From assembly GCA_963816975.1 (NCBI GenBank), contig CAWFMD010000004.1, forward strand, positions 186,001-250,000: DNA of 64,000 nucleotides, given 5' to 3'. Position 1 is the first letter of the stretch. Each line of letters begins with the position of its first letter. The position numbers and the translations under genes are program-made. This document shows positions 48,696-57,623 of the stretch, piece after piece. Origin of the DNA: DASRIA01 sp963816975. GTDB taxonomy: Bacteria; Actinomycetota; Thermoleophilia; Solirubrobacterales; JBBDJG01. The notes below the pieces were generated by a model. It searched no databases and was not told the origin of the DNA. It saw only the letters and a program-made list of their open reading frames with translations.

Positions 48696-50282
48696 TCACG
48701 GCACGAACAGGCCCTGTCTGAGGAATATCTCCGTGTCCGCCGCTGTGCCAGGGTCTCCGTCGGGCCCGCCGTCGAATACCAACACCTGGCCGAGCTCCCA
48801 GTTGGAGCGCTGCCGCTCGCGGATGGTCCCGGGGACGACCGCGTCGGCCGTGGTCACGACGGAGCAGATCGAACCGGCGTTGGTCTGGGAGCTCTGCGCG
48901 CAGGGGATCAGGAATGCGAACGAGGTATCCGCAACCGTGCCCGGCCCACTGCCGCTGGCCGGGTCTGGGAAGGGCGCATTGTCCTTGTCGGTAATGCGCA
49001 GCGGTACCGCGCCCACCAGCCACCCGGTGTAGTCGGGGCGACCGAAGGCGTTCGGGGCGCCGCACAATGCGACCGCCTGGTAGCAGCGGACGTCCCGCAG
49101 GTCGGCCTCGATGCGCACGTCTGCTTCGTCGGCCGCCGTAGTTGGGTTACCGAGGATCGCTCTGAAGACGATCACGCCGGTGAACATCACTTGCGCGCCA
49201 TCCCAGTCCGGGGAGCCGATCGAGGCGTTCGGGGACTGCTGGGCGGGCCATCCGGGGCTGCCGCACGAAGGAGACGCGAGCGGCGGGCCATGCCAGCGGT
49301 TCGGCGCGGTGCAGGGAATGAAGGACGGCACGAGCGCCACCCGCACCGGCGTCGCCCCCTTCGGCCGCGGGAACCCTTTGTGGATCACCGGCTGCCAGTC
49401 GGGGTCCGCCGCGTAGACGCTGCCTGTGGGGACGGTCGTGACGTTGCCGCCATCCGGGTCAGCGATCTGGAGGCCGCCCAGCGCGTACGCGACCCGCGTG
49501 CCGCTCGGCGACCAGGAATGACCGTCGAAGCAGCAATTCTCACCCTCGAAGGCGCTCGCGACTGTATCTCCGGGGCCTCCGCCGACCGGCTCCCAGACGA
49601 GGAATTGCTCGAGGTCTCCGTCCGGAACCTGGTCGACTTGGTACAGGATCCGATTCAACCCCTCCGGCGACCAGTCGGGCCGGGAGAGGCCGCAAAACAG
49701 GAAGGAGCAGCTCGCGAATTGGGACTGGTTCGTGCCGTCGGCGGCCATCGTGAAGATCTCGCCCTCTCCACCGCCTGCGTCGCGCACATAGGCGATGGAC
49801 GCGCCGTCAGCGGACCAGCTCGGGCTCACGTCCGTGACCGAATTGGAGGTGAGTTGGTCAGCGCCCGTGCCGTCGGCGTTCATGATCCAGATCTCGAAGT
49901 CGTCGTCGCGGTTGCTGTGAAAGGCGATCTTGGTCCCGTCCGGAGACCAGGCAGGGCCGCGGTCCGAGGCCGGGTCATTTGTGAGCCGGGTCTGACCCGA
50001 GCCGTTGGCGTTCATCACGTAGATCTCGCTGCCCGGGCCATCGCGTGTGGTCGCGAACGCGATCTGCTTGCCGTCAGGGGACCATGCCGGCCCCGAGTCC
50101 GTCGCCACGTCGTCGGTGAGATTGACGAGGCCGCTCCCGTCCGAGTTCACGACGTAGATGTCGGTTTGGTCGCCGGCGAACGCAAGCTTGCCGTCTTCGC
50201 CCGGAAAAGCGGCGAACGCGGTCGAGCAGAGTGCGAAGAGCGTCGCGCTCGCGATCGCGCCTAGAGACCCTCGCCTCAGCAT
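48696..50282 (-). CDS. Exported TolB-like beta-propeller (PD40) protein
   Basis: A 528-residue secreted protein with a signal peptide (about 1-24) and six or so PD40/WD40-like repeats (AWSPDGKQIAFATTRDGPGS, AWSPDGTKIAFHSNRDDDFE, SWSADGASIAYVRD). A second half of about 230 residues has no recognised fold but contains paired cysteines, probably extracellular disulfides. Function unknown; propellers of this type bind proteins or glycans. No tol-pal genes are nearby. ATG at 50282 is preferred. Confidence 0.82.
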   Translation of the reverse strand: MLRRGSLGAIASATLFALCSTAFAAFPGEDGKLAFAGDQTDIYVVNSDGSGLVNLTDDVATDSGPAWSPDGKQIAFATTRDGPGSEIYVMNANGSGQTRLTNDPASDRGPAWSPDGTKIAFHSNRDDDFEIWIMNADGTGADQLTSNSVTDVSPSWSADGASIAYVRDAGGGEGEIFTMAADGTNQSQFASCSFLFCGLSRPDWSPEGLNRILYQVDQVPDGDLEQFLVWEPVGGGPGDTVASAFEGENCCFDGHSWSPSGTRVAYALGGLQIADPDGGNVTTVPTGSVYAADPDWQPVIHKGFPRPKGATPVRVALVPSFIPCTAPNRWHGPPLASPSCGSPGWPAQQSPNASIGSPDWDGAQVMFTGVIVFRAILGNPTTAADEADVRIEADLRDVRCYQAVALCGAPNAFGRPDYTGWLVGAVPLRITDKDNAPFPDPASGSGPGTVADTSFAFLIPCAQSSQTNAGSICSVVTTADAVVPGTIRERQRSNWELGQVLVFDGGPDGDPGTAADTEIFLRQGLFVP

Positions 50283-50364
50283 CTGAGTGCCGACTCTACG
50301 GCAGGCGGGTCCGGATGTCAAAGGCCTGTGCCCGGAAATACCCTAATTCCAGTCCTCTATTTGC

Positions 50365-50370
50365 TATATT
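50365..50370 (+). promoter_or_regulatory. Putative -10 box of the sulfite/nitrite reductase gene
   Basis: TATATT in an otherwise GC-rich 120-base divergent spacer, 33 bases before the ATG at 50403. An AGGAG ribosome site (in CCAGGAGATCGC) follows. No strong -35 is visible. Confidence 0.45.
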
Positions 50371-50402
50371 CGGCCGACGCCCAGCCTCTGCCAGGAGATC
50401 GC

Positions 50403-52238
50403 ATGGAACCCACGTCCGTAGACGCAAAGCCCAAGGGCCGCAAGGGGTCACTCGAGAACCCAGAGGTGCTCGAGAACGTGCCCGGTCACGTGATCCCGAT
50501 CCTCGAGCGCGAGTTCGACGATTTCGACACGGAGGCGCACAAGTTCCTCGACGGGCAGACCGCGGAGGACCAGTTCATCGGCTTCCGGCTCAAGCAGGGC
50601 GTCTACGGCCAGCGCCAGGAGGGCGTCCAGATGATCCGCGTGAAGCTCCCGTTCGGCGGCGTCTCGCCGGAGCAGATGGAGTCCTTCGCTGACCTCGCCG
50701 AGCAGTACACGCCGCTCAAGAAGGGCCACATCACGACGCGGCAGAACTTCCAGTTCCACCACATCCCGCTCTCCGATGCGGCCAAGGCGATCCGCATGAT
50801 CGGCGAGACCGGGCTCTCCAGCCGCGAAGCCTGCGGCAATACCGTGCGCAACGTGACCGGCGACCCGTGGGCCGGCGTGTGCGAGGGCGAGCTGTTCGAC
50901 CCGACTCCCTATGTCGGCGCGTTCGTGCGCTATTTCGTGCGCAACGAGGTGTGCCAGCTGCTGCCGCGCAAGTTCAAGGTCGCGTTCACGGCCACCGACG
51001 AGGACCGCGCGATCACGAACATCCACGACCTCGGCTTCGTCCCGCGAATCCGCGAGATCGACGGCCGTCAGGTGAAGGGCTTCGAGATCCGCACCGGCGG
51101 CGGCACGTCGATCATGCCGCGCGTCGGAGCCCCGTTCTGGGAGTTCGCGACCGTGGACGACGGCGAGTACCTGAAGGTCTCCGAGGCGGTGCTGCGGATC
51201 TTCGACCGCCAGGAGCAGCTGCGGGCCAACCGGGCCCGGGCCCGGATCAAGTTCCTGATCGACAAGGTCGGCATCGAGGAGTTCCGGCGCATGGTCGACG
51301 CAGAGCTCGAGGGTGACTGGGTGACCGAGCGCGACTTCAACCCGGACCCGCTGCTGTTCGTCGACAACGAGCAGGCCAAGGCGCCCGCTGCGCCATCGGA
51401 CTTCGGCGCCGCCAACGGCGACGCGCGGGAGTTCGCCGAGTTCGCGGCCTCGAACGTGAGGCCGCAGCGCCAGCAGGGCTTTTCGACCGTCGAGGTGAAG
51501 GTCATCCGCGGCGACCTCACGCCGGAGCAGTTCCGCGGCCTCGCCGCCGTCATGCGCGACTTCACCGGCGGCTATGCGCGCACCACCGTGCACCAGAACT
51601 TCCTGCTGCGCTGGGTCCGTGAAGAGAGCGTCTACGACCTCTGGCAGCGCCTCAAGGAGCTGGAGCTGGGTGACCCCGGCGCGCACCAGATCACCGACGT
51701 CGTGAGCTGTCCCGGCACCGACAGCTGCAAGCTCGGCATCACCAGCTCGATGGGGCTCAACCAGGCAGTGCAGCAGCGTCTCGAGGAGATGCAGATCGAG
51801 GATCCCGTGACGCGCGGCATCCACGTGAAGATGAGCGGCTGCCCGAACGGATGCTCACAGCACCACATCGCGAACATCGGCTTCTACGGCGCGGCGATGA
51901 AGGTCGGTGGCCGCCAGATCCCCGCCTACATCGCCCACCTCGGCGGCAACTACGAGGGCGGCGAGGTGGTGATGGGCACGCGCCTCAAGTCGCGTATCCC
52001 CGCCAAGCGCGTCCCCGACGCGGTCGAGCGCTGGGTTCGCCACTATGAGCGCAACAGAGCTGACGGCGAGCAGTTCAACGCATTCGTCGACCGGGTCGGT
52101 ACGGACGACTTCGAGTCGCTCGTGAAGGACCTCTCGCTGCCCGTCGAGTTCACGCCCGCGCACATCACGCACTTCATCGACTGGCAGCGCAAGGACCTCT
52201 ACCAGGTCGTGCGCGGCGAGGGCGAATGCGCGATCTGA
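50403..52238 (+). CDS. Siroheme-[4Fe-4S] sulfite/nitrite reductase
   Basis: A 611-residue enzyme with two half repeats. The siroheme/iron-sulfur cysteines are in SCPGTDSCKLG (about residue 436) and SGCPNGCSQHH (about 477). FTTRQNFQFHHIPL-type (TTRQNFQFHH) and TVHQNFLLRWV are the ferredoxin-half motifs. It reduces sulfite to sulfide or nitrite to ammonia with ferredoxin; the two are hard to tell apart by sequence. The nearby sulfatase hints at sulfur metabolism, but cys genes are absent, so the substrate stays open. ATG at 50403 has a good ribosome site. Confidence 0.93.
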   Translation: MEPTSVDAKPKGRKGSLENPEVLENVPGHVIPILEREFDDFDTEAHKFLDGQTAEDQFIGFRLKQGVYGQRQEGVQMIRVKLPFGGVSPEQMESFADLAEQYTPLKKGHITTRQNFQFHHIPLSDAAKAIRMIGETGLSSREACGNTVRNVTGDPWAGVCEGELFDPTPYVGAFVRYFVRNEVCQLLPRKFKVAFTATDEDRAITNIHDLGFVPRIREIDGRQVKGFEIRTGGGTSIMPRVGAPFWEFATVDDGEYLKVSEAVLRIFDRQEQLRANRARARIKFLIDKVGIEEFRRMVDAELEGDWVTERDFNPDPLLFVDNEQAKAPAAPSDFGAANGDAREFAEFAASNVRPQRQQGFSTVEVKVIRGDLTPEQFRGLAAVMRDFTGGYARTTVHQNFLLRWVREESVYDLWQRLKELELGDPGAHQITDVVSCPGTDSCKLGITSSMGLNQAVQQRLEEMQIEDPVTRGIHVKMSGCPNGCSQHHIANIGFYGAAMKVGGRQIPAYIAHLGGNYEGGEVVMGTRLKSRIPAKRVPDAVERWVRHYERNRADGEQFNAFVDRVGTDDFESLVKDLSLPVEFTPAHITHFIDWQRKDLYQVVRGEGECAI

Positions 52239-52245
52239 GCGCCTG

Positions 52246-55200
52246 CTAGCAGGTCTCGGGCAGGTCCATCCGGCAGTAGAACGCGAGCATCCGACGCTGC
52301 TGCGCCGGGCTGCCGAGGTTGCTGAACGAGCCGCCGGCGGCCAGCACGGGCGGCGCCACCAGCTTGTTCCCGGAAGGCCGGTGCGAAAGCCCGAACACGC
52401 CCGCGTCCGGAGTCGGGGTCCAGTCGAGAACGGCACCCGTGCCGCGGTCGGTCTCGGCCAGGCGGCCCCGGGCGACCGGGCCGACCGTCGAAAACCCGCC
52501 GGCGACGATCGTGCTCGAAGTCGTCACCGGGAGGATGTCGTAGGCCGCACCGATCGTCGGAGCAGTGGAGTTGAGCGACGGATCCCAGGGGGTCGCGAAG
52601 CCTCCGTCCGAGGCGCCCAGCTCAGCGGCCTTGTTGCGCATGGGCTGTCCGGTCCCCGGGAGGGGCTGGCCGATGTGGGAGAAGCTTCCGCCGATCAGCA
52701 GGGTGGGGAGCTGAGCGGCAGCGGCGACCGAGTCGGCGACCGAGGTGCGCCGCCAGTAGATCGAGTGCACCGCACCGTCGGGGGCCGGGTTCCACGAGGT
52801 CGCCTGACCGCTGACGGGATCGAGCTCGGCCAGGTACGAGCGCGCCTCGCCGCCGATCGACGTGAGGTTCGACCCCCCGACGTACACGCCCGTCGTCCCC
52901 GTGGTGACGGCGAGCAGGGTCGCGTTGGAGTTCGCGTCCGGATTCCAGTCCGTCACGGCGCCCGTACCGGTGGTCTGGACCTCGGCGACCTTTCGGCGCA
53001 TGGTCGAACCGGGGCCCTGGCCGAAGTTGTTGAACGCACCGACGGCGTAGAGCGTGTTCATCCCCGTACGGCCGGGCGCGAGCCCATAGACGACGTTGCT
53101 GGGCGACGGATCCCAGGCGGTGACCGCGGCCGCGGCCGCAGCGCCACACGCGGGGACGGAGAGCGCCGCGAGATTCCTGCGCGGGATCCCGTCGACGTGG
53201 GTGAATTGGCCCCCGATGTACAGGGTCCCACCGACCAGCAGGAGCGCGCGCACGGACGGCGATCCGCCGGTGGTCCTGGTCACGGCCGGCGCCCAGGTGG
53301 TGTCGACCGCCTTGCCCGCCGTGATGTGCACGACGTTGCCGGCCGCCGCTGCGCCCACCTCGCTGAACGTGCCGCCCGCATACCATCCCCCACAGCCATC
53401 GGCGATCACCGCGCGCACCTCGGCCCCGGCGGTGACGTCCGGCCACGACGTGTCGGGCAGTGTGTGATAGGTCTGGACAGCGGCAATGTCCCACTCGTGA
53501 TCGCGGGTTGCGGACACGTTCCCGGCCTGGTCGGTGACCCGCACGCTGAAGCTGTGGTGGCCCGCCGCGAGGCCGGTGTACTGCTTGGGCGACGTGCACG
53601 GATCCCAGGCGCCGCCGTCGAGCCTGCAATCGAATCCGGTCGGCTGCTCCTTACCGGGCGGCTGCGCGCTCTCCGGCTTCTCCTTGGCCGAGAACTCGAA
53701 CCGCGCCTCGCCCAGATGCGAGGGCGCCGTCGCGTTGAAGGTCGCCGGGTCGATCTCCATCGGCGTGGAGTCCACGGACCACTCGTAGCTCGCGGGCGTG
53801 GGATCCGCGACTGCGAGCGAGTAGGGGCTGACCGCCCGCACCTCGAGCTCGTGTGGTGCGCTTTCGGGAGCGTCCGGCACGACCACGCTGTAGGGACTCG
53901 TGCAGGTCTGCCACATTCCGCCGTTCAGGCGGCACTCGAAGTAATCGGGCCGGTAGGAGCTCGCGAAGCCGAACCATGCGGTCTGGCTCGTCGAGCGCCT
54001 CGAGCGCGGGAACGTGATCGTGGTCTCGGGGACCGAAGCGTCGATGTGCCAGGCATAGGTCACGACGTCCGAGTACACCGGCCCCGGCATGCGGGCCCTC
54101 ACGCTGAACGTGTAGTCGCCGTTCACGAGCCCCGAGTACCCCTGCGAGCCCAGGCAATCGACCCACGACGGCGTCACGAAGGGTCCCTCCAGCCGGCATT
54201 CGAACGCGCTGCCCGGCTCGGAGCTCGTGAAGTAGAACCTGGGGCTGGTCGAGCCGCTGTTGTGGTCGTCGTCCGCCGGCCCGCGCGTGATCTGGACCTC
54301 GAGCGGCGCATCGCCGCCCTCGGGCGGGCAGGTGAGGCCCGCGCACGCCCGGTCGGCGACGATCTGCGCGGCCAGCCCCGCGGTCGGCGGGTCGTTGAGC
54401 GGATCGTCGTCGCCGAGCAGGTTCCTGAGCTCCAACGGGTCCTGGGTGAGGTCGTAGTACTCGCGTGACTCGATCTGCGAATAGTCCGTCACGCCGCCCG
54501 GCTCGGCGTAGGTCTGGATGTAGTGGTAGGTCTTCGTGAGGATCGACAGCCAACTGGGCAACGTGAGCCCCTCGCCGTTCTGCTCCATCAGGATGTGGTT
54601 GCGCGGGCTCGACGTCTCGATCAGGCTGCGACCGTCCTTCTCGTCGCCGGGGGTGATCCCGGCCGCGTCGAGGACGGTGGGCGCGATGTCGATCAGCGCC
54701 GCGAGGCGATCATCGGTCTCGTTCGGGGAGTGACCGGCCCATCCCGGCCAGCGCATGTAGAGCGGCACGTTGACCGAGGCGAGGTAGGGCCGCGCCTTGG
54801 CCTGGCCGCCGTGATCGCCCCACATGTAGCCGTTGTCGGAGGTGAAGAACGCGATCGTGTTCTCGTCCTCACCCAGGTCCTTGACCTTACGCATCACCGC
54901 GTCGACCGTGTCGTCGACGGACTTCAGCATCCGCAGGTGCTGCTTCCACTGCGCGCGAATCGTGGCCGCGTCGTTGAGCTCCCCGGTGCGCACCCAGTCG
55001 GGCTTGTCGGTGCGATCCGATTCGAACAGGGCCGCGGTCTCCGGGAGGGCGGGCACGTTTGCATCCTGGTAGCGGGACTCGGGCAGGAAAGGACTGTGCG
55101 GCGCATAGGGCGCCACGTACAGGAACCACGGCTGCCCCGCGGCCTCCGCCTGGTCCAGGAACTCCAGCGCCTTGTCGCGCACGTAGTGGGTCGAGTACTG

Positions 55201-55785
55201 CCACACCCACTTCTGGGCGGGATCCTCGTCCTCGAGCACGCACGTGGGCGAATACGACGAGTTCTCGAAGATCGCGTAGTCGTCGAAGAATGGCGGCCGC
55301 GGAGGGCCTCCCGGATCCGGGCAGTTGAGCCCCCAGTTGTTCAGGTACTTGCCGAAGATGCCCGTCCGGTAGGAGGGACTTGCCCCCTTCAGGTAAGCCT
55401 GCATGGTCTTCTGTTGCGTCGGAGCGCTCTCGGTGGTGCCGAGCGCCGTGCCGTCGAGTTGCTCGACGTGGTGGTTGTGCGCAAAGTCGCCGGTGAAGAT
55501 CGACGAGCGCGCAGGGCAGCACCACGGCGTGTTCGCGACGGCGTTGGGAAAGTTGGTTCCGCCCGCGACGGTGCCGGCGCCGCCGCCGAGGTCGCCGCCG
55601 GTGTGAAACCACTTGGTCGTCTGGGGCATGACCTGCATGGTCCCGTCGAGCCGCTGGTCGTCGGTCACGAAGACGACGACGTTCGGGGCCGCAGAGGCCG
55701 CGGGCGTGAACACCAGGCCGGCGAGCACCGCGAGCGTCAGCATCAGCGCTGACAGCGGCGCTCGAACCGATATCGAGCTGCGCAA
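52246..55785 (-). CDS. Giant secreted sulfatase fused to Ig-like and beta-propeller domains
   Basis: A 1179-residue secreted protein. Signal peptide 1-32. An N-terminal type I sulfatase domain follows (VVVFVTDDQ metal Asp pair near 42-43, and CCPARSS near 89-95, the C-x-P-x-R formylglycine motif with Cys89). After about residue 490 come three Ig-like beta-sandwich modules (FECRLEGPF, YFECRLNGGMW, FDCRLDGGAWDPC). A C-terminal propeller-like repeat array completes it (LYIGGQFTHVDG, VYVGGSNLTSIGG). It would release sulfate from glycans or other esters outside the cell. TTG at 55785 is supported by GGGAGGGAGA. It converges on the sulfite/nitrite reductase. Confidence 0.93.
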   Translation of the reverse strand: MRSSISVRAPLSALMLTLAVLAGLVFTPAASAAPNVVVFVTDDQRLDGTMQVMPQTTKWFHTGGDLGGGAGTVAGGTNFPNAVANTPWCCPARSSIFTGDFAHNHHVEQLDGTALGTTESAPTQQKTMQAYLKGASPSYRTGIFGKYLNNWGLNCPDPGGPPRPPFFDDYAIFENSSYSPTCVLEDEDPAQKWVWQYSTHYVRDKALEFLDQAEAAGQPWFLYVAPYAPHSPFLPESRYQDANVPALPETAALFESDRTDKPDWVRTGELNDAATIRAQWKQHLRMLKSVDDTVDAVMRKVKDLGEDENTIAFFTSDNGYMWGDHGGQAKARPYLASVNVPLYMRWPGWAGHSPNETDDRLAALIDIAPTVLDAAGITPGDEKDGRSLIETSSPRNHILMEQNGEGLTLPSWLSILTKTYHYIQTYAEPGGVTDYSQIESREYYDLTQDPLELRNLLGDDDPLNDPPTAGLAAQIVADRACAGLTCPPEGGDAPLEVQITRGPADDDHNSGSTSPRFYFTSSEPGSAFECRLEGPFVTPSWVDCLGSQGYSGLVNGDYTFSVRARMPGPVYSDVVTYAWHIDASVPETTITFPRSRRSTSQTAWFGFASSYRPDYFECRLNGGMWQTCTSPYSVVVPDAPESAPHELEVRAVSPYSLAVADPTPASYEWSVDSTPMEIDPATFNATAPSHLGEARFEFSAKEKPESAQPPGKEQPTGFDCRLDGGAWDPCTSPKQYTGLAAGHHSFSVRVTDQAGNVSATRDHEWDIAAVQTYHTLPDTSWPDVTAGAEVRAVIADGCGGWYAGGTFSEVGAAAAGNVVHITAGKAVDTTWAPAVTRTTGGSPSVRALLLVGGTLYIGGQFTHVDGIPRRNLAALSVPACGAAAAAAVTAWDPSPSNVVYGLAPGRTGMNTLYAVGAFNNFGQGPGSTMRRKVAEVQTTGTGAVTDWNPDANSNATLLAVTTGTTGVYVGGSNLTSIGGEARSYLAELDPVSGQATSWNPAPDGAVHSIYWRRTSVADSVAAAAQLPTLLIGGSFSHIGQPLPGTGQPMRNKAAELGASDGGFATPWDPSLNSTAPTIGAAYDILPVTTSSTIVAGGFSTVGPVARGRLAETDRGTGAVLDWTPTPDAGVFGLSHRPSGNKLVAPPVLAAGGSFSNLGSPAQQRRMLAFYCRMDLPETC

Positions 55786-55858
55786 TCTCCCTCCCGGAGG
55801 AAATGACCAAGAGGCGGCTCACGAACAACGGCCCGCTCCACCCCTGCCTGCGTAGACC

Positions 55859-56851
55859 CTACTCGTCCAGCAGCGCGCGTGCGTAACTTTGTGCATCGAA
55901 AGGCCGCAGGTCCTCGAGGCCCTCCCCGATCCCAATCAGCTTCACGGGCACTCCGAGCTCTGCGGCGATCGCGAGCGCGATGCCGCCCTTGGCGGTGCCG
56001 TCGAGCTTGGTGAGCACGATGCCCGTCACATCGACGGTCTCGCGGAAGAGCTGGGCCTGGCGAAGGCCGTTCTGGCCGGTGGTGGCGTCCACCGTGAGCA
56101 GCGTTTCGTGCGGCGCTCCCGGCATCAGCTTCTCGATCACGCGGCGGACCTTCGCCAGCTCCTCCATCAGCGGCACCTGCGTGTGCAGGCGCCCGGCGGT
56201 GTCCGCGATCACGACGTCGTGGCCGCGGGCTCCGGCCGCCTCGATCGCGTCGTACACGACGGCCCCTGGATCCGAGCCGGGGTCCGCCCGCACGATCTCT
56301 GCGCCCGCCCGGTCGGCCCACTCACCCAGCTGCTCCTGCGCGGCGGCGCGGTAGGTGTCCGCCGCGGCCATGATCACAGACAGGCCCGCCTCCTTTTGCA
56401 GGTGCCAGGCCAGCTTGCCGATCGTCGTGGTCTTGCCCGTGCCGTTCACACCGACGGTCAGCAGCACCGACGGCCGGTGGGAGACGTCGATCCGGTCGTC
56501 CCCGACTCCCGCGACCTCGGTCAGCACCTCGCGGAGGCGGCGCTCGAGGTCCTCACCGCCGGTGAGGGTGCCCTCCAGTGCCTCGCGCTCCAGGCGTGCG
56601 ACCACCTGCGCAGTCGTGCGCGCGCCCACATCGGCGTAGATCAGGATCTCTTCGAGCCGCTCCCAGGTCTCGTCGTCGAGCGGGCCGCTGAAGGTCGCGC
56701 GCAGCTCGCCGCCGAGCGCCTCACGCGACTTGGAGAGGTTGTCGCGCAGGCGGCGGAAGAGCCCCCGCCCCTGCGCCTCGGGCTCGGGCTCGGCAGCTGT
56801 GGCGACCGCGCCGTCCGCCCTGATGAACACGTCCTGCCAGGTCTTGGCCAT
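55859..56851 (-). CDS. ftsY: Signal recognition particle receptor FtsY
   Basis: A 330-residue SRP receptor GTPase that docks Ffh-ribosome complexes at the membrane. NG domain with GVNGTGKTTTIGKLA, ADTAGRLHTQVPLMEEL, and TKLDGTAKGGIALAIAAEL. The N-terminal acidic A region is short. Preceded on the same strand by smc and the alpha/beta-fold gene. ATG at 56851 is the first start. Confidence 0.97.
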   Translation of the reverse strand: MAKTWQDVFIRADGAVATAAEPEPEAQGRGLFRRLRDNLSKSREALGGELRATFSGPLDDETWERLEEILIYADVGARTTAQVVARLEREALEGTLTGGEDLERRLREVLTEVAGVGDDRIDVSHRPSVLLTVGVNGTGKTTTIGKLAWHLQKEAGLSVIMAAADTYRAAAQEQLGEWADRAGAEIVRADPGSDPGAVVYDAIEAAGARGHDVVIADTAGRLHTQVPLMEELAKVRRVIEKLMPGAPHETLLTVDATTGQNGLRQAQLFRETVDVTGIVLTKLDGTAKGGIALAIAAELGVPVKLIGIGEGLEDLRPFDAQSYARALLDE

Positions 56852-56872
56852 GGCGCGCGATTGTAGGGACGG

Positions 56873-57613
56873 CTACCCGGGAACGCCGGCGGCCTCTGCG
56901 CAGAACTCGCGCAGCGCATGCGCGAAGGCAACGTCGGTGCCCGGCTTCTCCGCACACCTGACCGTGCGCGCATCCGGAAATGCTGCGACCGCATCCTCGA
57001 AGCCTTCGCTGGTGAACAGCAGGCAGCCGTTGTGGCGGGCGAGGAGCATCGGCACGTTCAGTTGCGCGAGACGCTCCCCGATGCGCTCGCCCTCGAACGT
57101 GCGCGTCTCCCAGAAGATCTCTTCGAGCTCGATCGGCACCCGCGCGATGTATTGCTCGACGAGGTTGTCCCCGAAACCGCCCTGGCTCGCCTCGCCGCCG
57201 GTCATCCGGAAGAGCTGGCGCACGAACGTGCGTGGGTCCGTGCGGATCAGGTGCAGGCAGGCGGCGTGCACCTCCCGGTTGACCGCCGGGCGATCGCCGG
57301 TCAGCGAATTGGACAGGCGCGCGTGTCCGATCGCGATTCCCTGCAGCGCATCCCCGGCATCGACGGCGATGCGGGTGGCGGCGGCCGCACCAAACTCGTC
57401 CGCGACCACGAAGTAGGTGTCCCAGCCCCGCCGCTTCACCTCTGCGAGGCCTCGCTGTGCGACCGCCGCGGAGCCGAAGTCGTCGACACGCCGCTCCTCG
57501 CCGACGCCGGGCGCATCGTAGCTTGCGACGTCGGCCCAGGACTCGAGCTGGTCGCGAATCAGCCACTCGATCTCCGTGACCTGCGGGACGAGGAGCAGGT
57601 GTGGACGGTCCAT
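56873..57613 (-). CDS. Alpha/beta-fold hypothetical protein lacking a classical nucleophile
   Basis: A 246-residue protein that looks like an alpha/beta-hydrolase fold: HLLLVPQVTEIEWLI, DTYFVVADEFGAAAATRIA in the elbow position, NVPMLLARHNGCLLF and FPDARTVRC near the C-terminus. The elbow lacks G-x-S/C/D-x-G, so it may be a non-catalytic relative. It follows smc by ten bases and precedes ftsY by 21 on the same strand. ATG at 57613 chosen. Confidence 0.65.
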   Translation of the reverse strand: MDRPHLLLVPQVTEIEWLIRDQLESWADVASYDAPGVGEERRVDDFGSAAVAQRGLAEVKRRGWDTYFVVADEFGAAAATRIAVDAGDALQGIAIGHARLSNSLTGDRPAVNREVHAACLHLIRTDPRTFVRQLFRMTGGEASQGGFGDNLVEQYIARVPIELEEIFWETRTFEGERIGERLAQLNVPMLLARHNGCLLFTSEGFEDAVAAFPDARTVRCAEKPGTDVAFAHALREFCAEAAGVPG

Positions 57614-57623
57614 GGCCGGCGGC

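Noticed and set aside
47277..50264. A 995-codon open frame on the plus strand across ffh and the propeller gene
   Set aside because: It runs antisense to two clear genes; high GC makes long antisense frames common, and its product has no fold signature.
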